From assembly GCF_004117055.1 (NCBI RefSeq), contig NZ_CP026363.1:2720001-2784000 (forward strand): a stretch of 64,000 nt of DNA. The letters are read 5' to 3'. Positions 35,652-43,149 of this stretch are shown here, in pieces (positions within the stretch are counted from its first letter, which is position 1; every line of letters starts with the position of its first letter). Both the position numbers and the translations under genes were made by a program. Under the pieces are notes generated by a model, which was not told where the DNA came from, made no database searches, and saw only the letters and a program-made list of their open reading frames with translations. Source of the DNA: Brevibacillus agri (GTDB lineage Bacteria; Bacillota; Bacilli; Brevibacillales; Brevibacillaceae).

Positions 35652-36944
35652 GTGAACGAACTTATCAAAACAAAAGAAACTGCGATCTTGGTCGGGTGCT
35701 ACCTGGATGGCCGTGATGAGGAACGGACGCGTCTCTCCATGGAAGAACTGCACGAGCTGGCTGAAACGGCTGGCGTCGAAGTGCTCGATGTCGTGACGCA
35801 AAACAGAGATCGAATCGACTCTGCCTGGTATTTGGGGACGGGCAAGATTGATGAAATTGCCGAAAAGGCGCATGAGCTGGATGTGGACGTCATCATTTTC
35901 AACGATGAGCTGTCCCCGAGTCAGACGCGCAATCTGGACAAAATTTTTGATTGCAAGGTCATTGACCGGACCCAGCTCATTCTCGATATTTTCGCGGGGC
36001 GAGCGCAGTCGCGCGAAGGGAAGATTCAGGTCGAGCTGGCCCAGTACAACTATTTGCTGCCGCGTCTTGCGGGCCAGGGCAAGCAGCTTTCCCGGCTCGG
36101 GGGCGGAATCGGGACGCGCGGTCCGGGTGAATCCAAGCTGGAAAGCGACCGCCGCCACATTCGCAAGCGGATCAGCGAGCTGAAGCAGCAGTTGGACGAC
36201 ACGGTCCGGACGAGACAGCTCCATAGGGAACGCCGCAAGAAAAACAACGTGTTCCAGATTGCGCTGGTCGGCTATACGAACGCGGGCAAGTCGACGATCC
36301 TCAACCAGTTGACACAGGCCAACACGTTGCAGGAAGATAAGCTGTTTGCCACGCTGGACCCGACGACCCGCCAGCTCGTGCTGCCGAGCGGCCTGGAAGT
36401 GCTGCTGACGGATACAGTCGGCTTCATTCAAGATTTGCCGACGAGCCTTGTCGCCGCTTTTCGCTCCACACTGGAGGGCGTGAAGGAAGCCGACCTGATT
36501 TTGCATGTCGTCGACAGCCACCACCCGGATTTGCGCGTGCACATGGAAGTCGTGGACAAAATTTTGCGCGAGCTGAAAGCAGAAGAAATCCCGCAGCTCG
36601 TCGTATTCAACAAGGCGGACTTGCTGACCGAAGGCGCCTACCTGCCGCATGCAGACGAATCCATTCTCGTCTCTGCCATTCGCGAAGAAGATCAGCAACG
36701 GCTTTTGGCGAGGATCGAACAATTTGTGCTTTCCTCTTATAATGAAATGAAGCTGCGCGTCCCGGTCGAGCGCGGGGACATTTTGTCGCTCTTGCACCGC
36801 GAAGGCGTGGAGATGGAGCAGCAATTTAGCGAAGAGGAAGAATCGTACCTGGTCACCGTGCGCGTGAACCGGGACAATCCGATCTACGGCAAGATCGCTC
36901 CTTTTCTCCTGGACAAACCAGAGACTGTTGAAGAGAGTTGGTAA
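35652..36944 (+). CDS. hflX: Ribosome-splitting GTPase HflX
   Basis: 430 residues. The N-terminal HflX domain (about 1-190) holds GGGIGTRGPGESKLESDRR, then a coiled segment and the G domain: G1 GYTNAGKSTILNQL near 202, G3 DTVGFIQDLP near 249 and G4 NKADLL near 319. HflX splits stalled or heat-damaged 70S ribosomes. GTG 35652 is chosen because the promoter -10 at 35622 lies inside any longer frame. ynbB starts 8 nt after the stop. Confidence 0.93.
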   Translation: MNELIKTKETAILVGCYLDGRDEERTRLSMEELHELAETAGVEVLDVVTQNRDRIDSAWYLGTGKIDEIAEKAHELDVDVIIFNDELSPSQTRNLDKIFDCKVIDRTQLILDIFAGRAQSREGKIQVELAQYNYLLPRLAGQGKQLSRLGGGIGTRGPGESKLESDRRHIRKRISELKQQLDDTVRTRQLHRERRKKNNVFQIALVGYTNAGKSTILNQLTQANTLQEDKLFATLDPTTRQLVLPSGLEVLLTDTVGFIQDLPTSLVAAFRSTLEGVKEADLILHVVDSHHPDLRVHMEVVDKILRELKAEEIPQLVVFNKADLLTEGAYLPHADESILVSAIREEDQQRLLARIEQFVLSSYNEMKLRVPVERGDILSLLHREGVEMEQQFSEEEESYLVTVRVNRDNPIYGKIAPFLLDKPETVEESW

Positions 36945-36952
36945 GATAGCAG

Positions 36953-38230
36953 ATGTTTCAATACTTTTCCCACGGAGAAAAGCTTCGTCCGCTCGTACTG
37001 GAAGTAGAAGCGACGATCTCCGAAAGACATCGTCAAATTTCCGCGCTCGTGGACACCAATCAGTTGAAGGTGTTGCGGTCTTTTCAAAAGCATGAAGTAA
37101 ACGAGTTTCACTTTTCACCGTCAACCGGCTACGGCTACGACGATTCCGGGCGGGCTACGCTGGAATCAATCTACGCAGACGTTTTTGGCGGAGAGGCGGC
37201 ACTGGTTCGGCCGCACATTATTTCCGGCACGCACGCGATTGCCATTTCCTTGTTCGGCATGTTGCGTCCTGGCGACGACTTGCTCTACATCACGGGCAAA
37301 CCGTACGACACCTTGGAGGAGGTCGTGGGGGTTCGCGGCGAAGGACAAGGCTCGCTCAAAGACTACGGCATCGGGTACGGCTTCGTGCCGCTGACGCCTG
37401 AGGGCGAGATTGATTTTCTCGCGGTAGCGCAAGCGATCACGCCGAATACAAAAGTAATCGGCATCCAGCGTTCGCGCGGCTACGCGGATCGTCCGTCCTT
37501 CACGATCGCCAAAATCCGGGAAATGATTCGCGCTGTCAAAGAAATGAAGCCGGATGTGATCGTCTTTGTCGACAACTGCTACGGCGAATTTACGGAAGAG
37601 CAGGAGCCGCTGCACGTGGGCGCGGACATCATGGCCGGCTCCCTGATTAAAAACCCGGGCGGCGGGCTGGTCAAAACGGGCGGCTACATCGTCGGCCGGG
37701 AAGACCTCGTCAAGCTTGCTTCGTACCGGATGGCAGCGCCAGGCATCGGTGCGGAGGGCGGAGCTTCGCTGTACTCGCTGCTGGAAATGTACCAAGGCTT
37801 TTTCCTTGCGCCGCACGTCGTCGGCGAAGCGCTCAAAGGCGCGGTGTTTTCATCGGCTCTCTTGGAGCGCCTCGGCTTTCAGACAAACCCGCTCTGGCAC
37901 GAGCCGCGGACAGACTTGATTCAGTCTGTCGCCTTTGGCAGTGCCGAGCGACTGATTGCCTTTTGCCAAGGGATTCAAAAGGCAGCCCCGGTCGACTCAC
38001 ACGTGACGCCGTATCCGAGCGAAATGCCCGGCTACGCAGACCCGGTCATCATGGCTGCGGGGACGTTCATTCAAGGGGCGAGCATCGAGTTTTCCGCAGA
38101 TGGCCCGATTCGTCCCCCGTACCTCGGCTTCGTGCAGGGCGGTTTGACGTATTCGCACGTCAAAGTGGGGATTTTAACGGCATTGAACGGCATGCTGGAA
38201 AAAGGCTTGCTCGACCTGCCTGAAAAGTAA
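36953..38230 (+). CDS. ynbB: Methionine gamma-lyase family protein YnbB
   Basis: 425-residue PLP-dependent protein of the Cys/Met-metabolism fold, often labelled aluminium resistance protein. Conserved: FHFSPSTGYGYDDSGR near 43-58, LVRPHIISGTHAI near 83, FVDNCYGEFTE near 203 and the PLP-lysine loop NPGGGLVKTGGYIVG near 233. The true reaction is unknown. It follows hflX by 8 nt and precedes glnR, as in Bacillus. A terminator ends the operon at 38265. Confidence 0.9.
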   Translation: MFQYFSHGEKLRPLVLEVEATISERHRQISALVDTNQLKVLRSFQKHEVNEFHFSPSTGYGYDDSGRATLESIYADVFGGEAALVRPHIISGTHAIAISLFGMLRPGDDLLYITGKPYDTLEEVVGVRGEGQGSLKDYGIGYGFVPLTPEGEIDFLAVAQAITPNTKVIGIQRSRGYADRPSFTIAKIREMIRAVKEMKPDVIVFVDNCYGEFTEEQEPLHVGADIMAGSLIKNPGGGLVKTGGYIVGREDLVKLASYRMAAPGIGAEGGASLYSLLEMYQGFFLAPHVVGEALKGAVFSSALLERLGFQTNPLWHEPRTDLIQSVAFGSAERLIAFCQGIQKAAPVDSHVTPYPSEMPGYADPVIMAAGTFIQGASIEFSADGPIRPPYLGFVQGGLTYSHVKVGILTALNGMLEKGLLDLPEK

Positions 38231-38264
38231 ACCGGGCACAAGCGACGGCGCGGACATAGACGAG

Positions 38265-38298
38265 ACGGCATTCTCTACGCAGGGGATGCCGTTTTTTT
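38265..38298 (+). terminator. Terminator after ynbB
   Basis: Stem ACGGCATTCTC/GGGGATGCCGT (one G-U) with a short loop and seven T. Confidence 0.8.
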
Positions 38299-38466
38299 GC
38301 GGCTGACACGCCGGAGAGCGGGTAGCTCCCCGCAGGAAGCGCCGACTGGCGGAAAAAGCAAGCGGCTCAATGTCCTCATGAGGCGGTTTTAAGCGAAAGC
38401 GCCGGGGTTCGAGTGCCTGGCAGCGCGGGACAAACGTGGATTTTTACCAATGCGGGTCACTTTCTG

Positions 38467-38483
38467 CGTGATATTTTCTAACA
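38467..38483 (+). promoter_or_regulatory. GlnR/TnrA binding site
   Basis: CGTGATATTTTCTAACA fits the consensus TGTNA-N7-TNACA with one mismatch (the first T). It ends 4 nt before the -35 of glnRA, about -56 to -40, the position of a GlnR box in B. subtilis glnRA. Confidence 0.65.
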
Positions 38484-38487
38484 TCCG

Positions 38488-38516
38488 TTGACAGTGTTTA
38501 TGCTTTTGCATAAAAT
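38488..38516 (+). promoter_or_regulatory. Sigma-A promoter of glnRA
   Basis: TTGACA (38488-38493), 17-nt spacer, TAAAAT (38511-38516): near consensus. Start predicted near 38523, 29 nt before glnR. Confidence 0.8.
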
Positions 38517-38551
38517 AAGGCATAAGGATAACGATAGAGGAGGGACAAGTC

Positions 38552-38962
38552 ATGAGTGATGACCTTCGCCGGAATATGGCCCTCTTTCCCATTGGGATCG
38601 TCATGAAGCTGACCGATCTCACTGCGAGACAGATTCGCTACTACGAGCAAAATGACCTGATTCAACCGGCTCGCACGGAAGGGAAGCAGCGGCTTTTCTC
38701 CTTCAATGATGTAGACCGACTGTTGGAGATCAAGGAACTGATCGAAAAAGGACTCAACATTGCCGGCATCAAGCAAGTGCTGAAGCTGCAAGAACCGGTC
38801 ACCGAGCCGACGGAGATTACGCAAACGTCCGAAGGCAAGCGCAAGGACATGTCTGACAAGGAACTGCACCAGTTGCTCAGACAACAGATCATGTATCGCA
38901 ATGCTGCCCGCCCAGGCGAGGACGCATTGATTCGTGGAGAGCTATCCCGCTTCTTCCACTGA
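38552..38962 (+). CDS. glnR: Nitrogen repressor GlnR
   Basis: 136-residue MerR-family regulator. The helix-turn-helix is LTARQIRYYEQNDLIQPART (about 23-42) after the family start LFPIGIVMKLTDL. The C-terminal tail senses feedback-inhibited glutamine synthetase in Bacillus. GlnR represses glnRA, ureABC and tnrA when glutamine is plentiful. GAGGAGGG precedes the ATG. glnA follows after 34 nt in the same operon; a GlnR box lies upstream at 38467. Confidence 0.95.
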   Translation: MSDDLRRNMALFPIGIVMKLTDLTARQIRYYEQNDLIQPARTEGKQRLFSFNDVDRLLEIKELIEKGLNIAGIKQVLKLQEPVTEPTEITQTSEGKRKDMSDKELHQLLRQQIMYRNAARPGEDALIRGELSRFFH

Positions 38963-38996
38963 TATAAAGTTGTGAGAGAGACAGGAGGAGAGAAAT

Positions 38997-40331
38997 GTGA
39001 GCAAGTACACAAGAGAAGACATTATGCGATTGGCCCAGGAAGAGGACGTGAGATACATCCGCCTGCAGTTTACTGACCTGCTGGGGATTATCAAAAACGT
39101 GGAGATTCCTCTGTCCCAACTGCCAAAAGCGTTGGACAACAAAATGATGTTTGACGGTTCTTCCATCGAAGGGTTTGTTCGTATCGAGGAATCGGATATG
39201 TATCTGGTACCGGACCTGGACACCTGGGTTGTATTCCCGTGGGGCAACGAGCATGGGAAAGTTGCACGTCTGATCTGTGATATCTATATGCCGGATGGCT
39301 CTCCGTTCGAGGGTGACCCTCGCTATATTTTGAAGCGCGCGTTGAAAGAAGCAGAAGAAATGGGCTTCTCTGCGTTCAACGTGGGACCAGAACCTGAATT
39401 CTTCCTGTTCAAGCTCAACGAAAAAGGCGATCCTACGCTCGATCTGAACGACCAAGGCGGCTACTTCGACTTCGCTCCGCTCGACACCGGCGAAAACTGC
39501 CGTCGCGACATCGTATTGACCCTGGAAAAAATGGGCTTTGAAATCGAAGCTTCCCACCACGAAGTAGCGCCAGGCCAACACGAAATCGACTTCAAATACG
39601 CGAACGCGCTGCAAGCAGCAGACCAGATTTTGACTTTCAAGCTGGTTGTAAAAACGATCGCGCAAAAACACGGCCTGCATGCAACCTTCATGCCAAAACC
39701 GCTCTACGGTGTGGCAGGCTCCGGTATGCACGCGAACCAATCCCTGTTCCGCGGCAACGAAAATGCGTTCTACGACGAGACAGACGAAATGGGCCTGAGC
39801 CAAACAGCGAAGCATTACCTCGCAGGTATTTTGCAGCACGCTCGCGGCTTCACAGCGATCACCAATCCGCTCGTGAACTCGTACAAACGTCTGGTACCTG
39901 GCTATGAAGCACCTTGCTACGTGGCATGGTCGGCGAAAAACCGCTCTCCATTGATCCGTATCCCAGCCTCCCGCGGCATGGGAACCCGTATCGAAGTGCG
40001 CAGCCCAGACCCGGCAACAAACCCGTACCTCGCTTTGGCTGTCATGCTGAAAGCCGGCCTGGACGGCATCAAAAACAAAGTGACTGTACCACCAGCGATC
40101 GACCGCAACATCTACGTGATGACCGAAGAAGAGCGCGAAGCAAACGGCATCGTCAACCTGCCAGCTACGCTCAAGGAAGCGATCGAGTGCCTGAAAGCCG
40201 ATCCAGTAATCTGCGAAGCCCTGGGCGAGCACGCGCTGGTACACTTCATCGAAGCAAAAGAAATCGAGTGGGATATGTTCCGCACACGCGTCCACGACTG
40301 GGAGCGCGAGCAGTACATGAGCACTTACTAA
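38997..40331 (+). CDS. glnA: Glutamine synthetase type I
   Basis: 444 residues, the length of GSI-alpha enzymes, which are regulated by feedback and GlnR, not by adenylylation. Metal and substrate motifs are present: [12 protein letters not shown] near 50, GPEPEFFLF near 130, the catalytic-loop region [15 protein letters not shown] near 231 and NRSPLIRIP near 316. It makes glutamine from glutamate, ammonia and ATP. It begins with GTG after AGGAGAGAAA. Biased, regular codons suggest high expression. A terminator follows. Confidence 0.97.
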   Translation: MSKYTREDIMRLAQEEDVRYIRLQFTDLLGIIKNVEIPLSQLPKALDNKMMFDGSSIEGFVRIEESDMYLVPDLDTWVVFPWGNEHGKVARLICDIYMPDGSPFEGDPRYILKRALKEAEEMGFSAFNVGPEPEFFLFKLNEKGDPTLDLNDQGGYFDFAPLDTGENCRRDIVLTLEKMGFEIEASHHEVAPGQHEIDFKYANALQAADQILTFKLVVKTIAQKHGLHATFMPKPLYGVAGSGMHANQSLFRGNENAFYDETDEMGLSQTAKHYLAGILQHARGFTAITNPLVNSYKRLVPGYEAPCYVAWSAKNRSPLIRIPASRGMGTRIEVRSPDPATNPYLALAVMLKAGLDGIKNKVTVPPAIDRNIYVMTEEEREANGIVNLPATLKEAIECLKADPVICEALGEHALVHFIEAKEIEWDMFRTRVHDWEREQYMSTY

Positions 40332-40340
40332 AATGGAAAA

Positions 40341-40373
40341 ATCCCCTTGCGCCTGCTGGTGCGAGGGGTTTTT
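40341..40373 (+). terminator. Terminator after glnA
   Basis: Stem CCCCTTGCGCC/GGTGCGAGGGG with a tetraloop and five T. Confidence 0.85.
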
Positions 40374-40377
40374 GCTT

Positions 40378-40437
40378 TTGTGGGCAGCTTTCGAAATTCA
40401 CGTCGATGTATTGCTTTTGCCCACAATTCGCCCACAA
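40378..40437. repeat. Three copies of an 8-bp element
   Basis: GCCCACAA occurs at 40420-40427 and 40430-40437, and its reverse complement TTGTGGGC at 40378-40385. Read on the minus strand the cluster gives ENLWANCGQK, like the last residues of some phage-type tyrosine integrases. It may be a relic of an integrated element abutting the glnA terminator. Confidence 0.4.
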
Positions 40438-40494
40438 ATTTTCTAGTTGTAGATTGTTAATATGTGTTTTTCAAATTTGTCCATCCTATCTGTT

Positions 40495-40947
40495 TTAATT
40501 TTTTGGAAATGTGGACGAACATATCCGGCAGGTTGGGATATCACACCAGCACCTGCAAACGGACCAGGCGAGACTGGGAAAGTATGCTCCACTAATCGTG
40601 GAGCTTTTTTTTTTGCATGTTATTCGTTTCATTTCCGCCTCCATTTCATTGCGTAAGAATGCTTTCGCTTCTTCGTTTCCGGTAAGCTCCAGCAAAATCG
40701 GGTTCTCTTCGCTGCTTGCAATGACCGTAAACGTTAAAAACGGGCAGCATTTTCGCTCCAGCCGCACCCATTCCTGCACAAGCCGTAACGTATCTTGATC
40801 CCCCGGAAATTGATACTGAACCCCTTTTTCAAGCTCCGCAATGCTAATCCTTCTCGAATCAAGCTCTTCCCAAATGCTTTTGTACTCCACTCGCTCCGCT
40901 TCCGTAAAGACTGTGTGGCAACAAGCGATAGGCATTTTTGGGCTCAT
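40495..40947 (-). CDS. Small CC-motif protein beside MerR regulator
   Basis: 150 residues. ACCHTVF (residues 9-14) and ERKCCPFLTF (near 73-82) each contain a cysteine pair. I associate this pattern with small unnamed proteins found beside MerR regulators in metal or metalloid loci; a thiol-metal binding role is an inference. ATG 40947 has AAAGGGGA upstream. The conserved part ends near residue 110. A run of ten A and 40 Cys-rich residues follow, antisense to a terminator hairpin, so the original stop may have been lost by slippage. Divergent from merR. Confidence 0.6.
   Translation of the reverse strand: MSPKMPIACCHTVFTEAERVEYKSIWEELDSRRISIAELEKGVQYQFPGDQDTLRLVQEWVRLERKCCPFLTFTVIASSEENPILLELTGNEEAKAFLRNEMEAEMKRITCKKKSSTISGAYFPSLAWSVCRCWCDIPTCRICSSTFPKN
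40528..40614 (+). ncRNA. Orphan structured RNA ending in a terminator
   Basis: Three plus-strand hairpins in a row: GCAGGT/ACCTGC (40528-40556), CCAG/CTGG (40564-40577) and GCTCCAC/GTGGAGC (40586-40604), the last followed by ten T, a strong Rho-independent terminator. No plus-strand gene precedes it after glnA, which has its own terminator. It could be a small RNA, an abandoned riboswitch-like leader or a guard terminator. No known riboswitch motif is matched. Confidence 0.45.
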
Positions 40948-41113
40948 TTTGTCTTCCCCTTTCACGTTTCAGCAAGAATGCCTGATTTTCTACAAGCTGA
41001 ACGCCCAGAGCTACCGCACCACTGACTGGAAAAGCACAAGCACAGAGCGTATGCAACTAGCAACTCATTTCATTTACAGCACCTTCCGCAAAGAGATATA
41101 ATCGAATCGTAAA

Positions 41114-41133
41114 ACTTAAAGTTAACTTTAAGT
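41114..41133 (+). promoter_or_regulatory. MerR-type operator (perfect palindrome)
   Basis: ACTTAAAGTTAACTTTAAGT is a perfect 20-bp palindrome ending 16 nt before the merR start. It resembles operators of MerR-family regulators that lie between -35 and -10. It likely controls merR and the transporter, and perhaps the divergent CC-motif gene. Confidence 0.75.
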
Positions 41134-41149
41134 CAAGGGGGGAGTTGTT

Positions 41150-41545
41150 ATGTCTGGACTTAGCATTGGGCAACTTGCGGCAAGGGCAGGGGTAAACGCA
41201 TCGACGCTGCGTTACTATGAATCCGTTGGCTTGCTTCCTGCTCCGGAACGTCAAAATGGGCAACGCCGGTACGATGAACAACTACTCGAACGTATCAGTT
41301 TTATCAAGATCGCGCAGCAAACAGGCTTTAGCATCCAGGAAATCGCGATTTTGCTAGAAGGTTTTGAAACCAGTGGACCACTGTCTGAGCGCTGGGAACA
41401 AATGGCGAAGCAGAAACGCTCCCAACTTGAGGAAAGAAAAAAACAGCTTGATTGGATGATACAAATATTAGACAGCGGGCTAAGCTGCAAATGCCTTACG
41501 TGGTCGGAATGCCTGAAAAAAATAGAAACTACGGGTTCGCGATAG
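41150..41545 (+). CDS. MerR family regulator with CxC...C site
   Basis: 131 residues. The DNA-binding part is LSIGQLAARAGVNASTLRYY (5-24) with the wing PERQNGQRRYDEQLLER, then a dimer helix (about 80-110). The end has SCKCLTWSEC, cysteines spaced CxCx5C, similar to but simpler than the SoxR cluster motif CX2CXCX5C, so a metal ion or metalloid is the likely signal. GGGGGGAG precedes the ATG. The transporter gene follows after 18 nt. The palindrome at 41114 is its probable operator. Confidence 0.85.
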   Translation: MSGLSIGQLAARAGVNASTLRYYESVGLLPAPERQNGQRRYDEQLLERISFIKIAQQTGFSIQEIAILLEGFETSGPLSERWEQMAKQKRSQLEERKKQLDWMIQILDSGLSCKCLTWSECLKKIETTGSR

Positions 41546-41563
41546 GAAAGGGCTGGGCGAGAA

Positions 41564-42553
41564 ATGATTTCAAGAGAACAATTAGAAAAGAATCAAGTGT
41601 GGCTTTATGCGTTCGTGCTCGTGATTGCTGCTGGATTCGGGTTGTTATGGCCAGAATCAGGCGAGAGCCTTGATCGTACGATTTCGTTCGTGCTTGCCAT
41701 CTTGATGTATGGAATGTTTGCCCAAATCCCTTTTTTTCGTTTAAAAGAGGCACTCTCGAATCGAAAGTTTATGTATGCGCTCCTTCTCGTCAACTACATA
41801 GCCGTACCAGTCCTTGTCTGGGGGTTAACGCGGTTTCTTCCGGCCGATCCAGCAATCTTGTTAGGGGTATTTCTTGTTTTGCTTACCCCCTGCATTGACT
41901 ATGTGATTGTCTTCACCCATCTTGGGCGTGGGAACGAGAAACTCGTGTTGGTTTCAACCCCGATCCTTTTTGTCACCCAAATGCTTTTTTTGCCCGTTTA
42001 TCTATGGCTTTTTATGGGCGAGAAAGCAGCAGAAATCGTGAGTGTCGGGCCATTTCTCGAAGCGTTTTTCGGGCTTATTGTCGACCCGCTGATTCTTGCT
42101 CTACTTACGCAATGGTGGTCAACAAGACAACCACGGGGAGAACGGTTTCTTGATGCAACAGCATGGCTGCCTGTGCCTTTTATGGCGCTAACGCTTTTTG
42201 TTGTCGTTGCCTCGCAAATTGCCAAACTGTATAGCTCTTTTGATTCGATCATCCAAGTGATTCCTGTCTATGCAGCATATATGGCGATTACACCGATTAT
42301 TGCGCGGATTATTTCCCATCTATTCCGTTTGGATACCGGAGCAGGGCGAGCTTTGATTTTTAGTGCAGGCACGCGTAACTCTCTGGTCGTTCTTCCGTTT
42401 GCACTGGCGCTGCCGGAACCGCTAAACGGAGTGGCGTCGGCAGTGATCGTGACGCAAACCATTGTAGAGCTGATTGGGGAGCTAGTATATATTCGGCTGG
42501 TTCCAAAGGTGCTTTTGCGAGGGGCGGAGGGAATTGCGAAGAAACAAAAGTGA
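41564..42553 (+). CDS. BASS/ACR3-like transporter
   Basis: 329 residues with about ten membrane helices, of the bile-acid:sodium-symporter/ACR3 superfamily. The discontinuous-helix region LTPCIDYVIVFTHLGRG near 108-124 carries a cysteine in the position of the arsenite-coordinating Cys of ACR3 (there TxxPCT). A second signature FSAGTRNSLVVLPFALALP lies near 265-284. Metal(loid) export under control of the upstream MerR is plausible; arsenite is the best guess but no arsR, arsC or arsA is nearby. Confidence 0.7.
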   Translation: MISREQLEKNQVWLYAFVLVIAAGFGLLWPESGESLDRTISFVLAILMYGMFAQIPFFRLKEALSNRKFMYALLLVNYIAVPVLVWGLTRFLPADPAILLGVFLVLLTPCIDYVIVFTHLGRGNEKLVLVSTPILFVTQMLFLPVYLWLFMGEKAAEIVSVGPFLEAFFGLIVDPLILALLTQWWSTRQPRGERFLDATAWLPVPFMALTLFVVVASQIAKLYSSFDSIIQVIPVYAAYMAITPIIARIISHLFRLDTGAGRALIFSAGTRNSLVVLPFALALPEPLNGVASAVIVTQTIVELIGELVYIRLVPKVLLRGAEGIAKKQK

Positions 42554-42606
42554 TTCGTTTACATAAATGAGTTAGTAGAACATTTTTTATTGGGGTTTTA
42601 ACGAGG

Positions 42607-42644
42607 CTGATCCGCTCCTGCAACCAAGAGTGGGAGCGGATCAG
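42607..42644. terminator. Strong hairpin between convergent genes
   Basis: Perfect 12-bp stem CTGATCCGCTCC/GGAGCGGATCAG with a 14-nt loop, lacking a clear T run on either side. Positioned between the transporter and the convergent small membrane protein. Confidence 0.4.
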
Positions 42645-42810
42645 AAGGAACTGGCGATTTCCTGCTTTCCGGACTAGCTAAAAAGAGAGAAAGCAGAAGC
42701 TACCATGAAAACAGCACTCAAGCTGCTTATAATGAAAATAGTCCCTCTTGTTCTTTTTTTGACCAGAACGGATTGAGCCAGGAGGGAATCCGAGCATTGT
42801 TGGCGAGGAA

Positions 42811-43002
42811 CTATTTCTGGCGCTTTTTCACGAACAGCACAGCGCTGGCAGCGACGACGCCTGCGAGGTAAATAATTGCGTACGATATGGCGCGCAAATA
42901 AGACAACTCTGAAGGAGTTCCGTTATAAATGGCGGTAGTAGCCGAGACGAGGATGATGCCGATGACGTAAACGGCCAGCCCGATCAAAATGCTTTTTCCC
43001 AT
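42811..43002 (-). CDS. Small two-helix membrane protein
   Basis: 63 residues with two predicted membrane helices (about 3-23 and 36-57) and a Lys/Arg tail. No family recognised. AAAGGAGAG lies 7 nt before the ATG, supporting translation. Its upstream region was separated from the divergent gene at 44476 by the insertion sequence at 43052-44394. Confidence 0.6.
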   Translation of the reverse strand: MGKSILIGLAVYVIGIILVSATTAIYNGTPSELSYLRAISYAIIYLAGVVAASAVLFVKKRQK

Positions 43003-43043
43003 GTCAATCTCTCCTTTGTGGCCTAGCTAGTGAGAGCATAACA

Positions 43044-43051
43044 TGAATAAG
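43044..43051. repeat. Left target-site duplication of the IS
   Basis: TGAATAAG, repeated exactly at 44395-44402. Eight base pairs is the duplication length of ISL3-family elements. The identity extends a few bases further, so the exact edges could shift slightly. Confidence 0.75.
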
Positions 43052-43088
43052 GATTCATCACCATAACCCGTGCTAGACATTGAAAAAA

Positions 43089-43149
43089 CGTAGATGTTCC
43101 TCTATCGTGAAAGTTGTCCTGACCATCACAAGATAGGAGGAAATCTACG
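43089..43149 (+). promoter_or_regulatory. Inverted repeat covering the transposase RBS
   Basis: Arms 43089-43106 and 43132-43149 pair almost perfectly (CGTAGAT...CTATC with GATAGGAGG...CTACG). The right arm contains the AGGAGG site and ends at the base before the TTG start, so RNA entering from outside would hide the site. Confidence 0.65.

Noticed and set aside
35511..37124. 537-codon minus-strand frame opposite hflX
   Set aside because: Shadow frame across a conserved gene.
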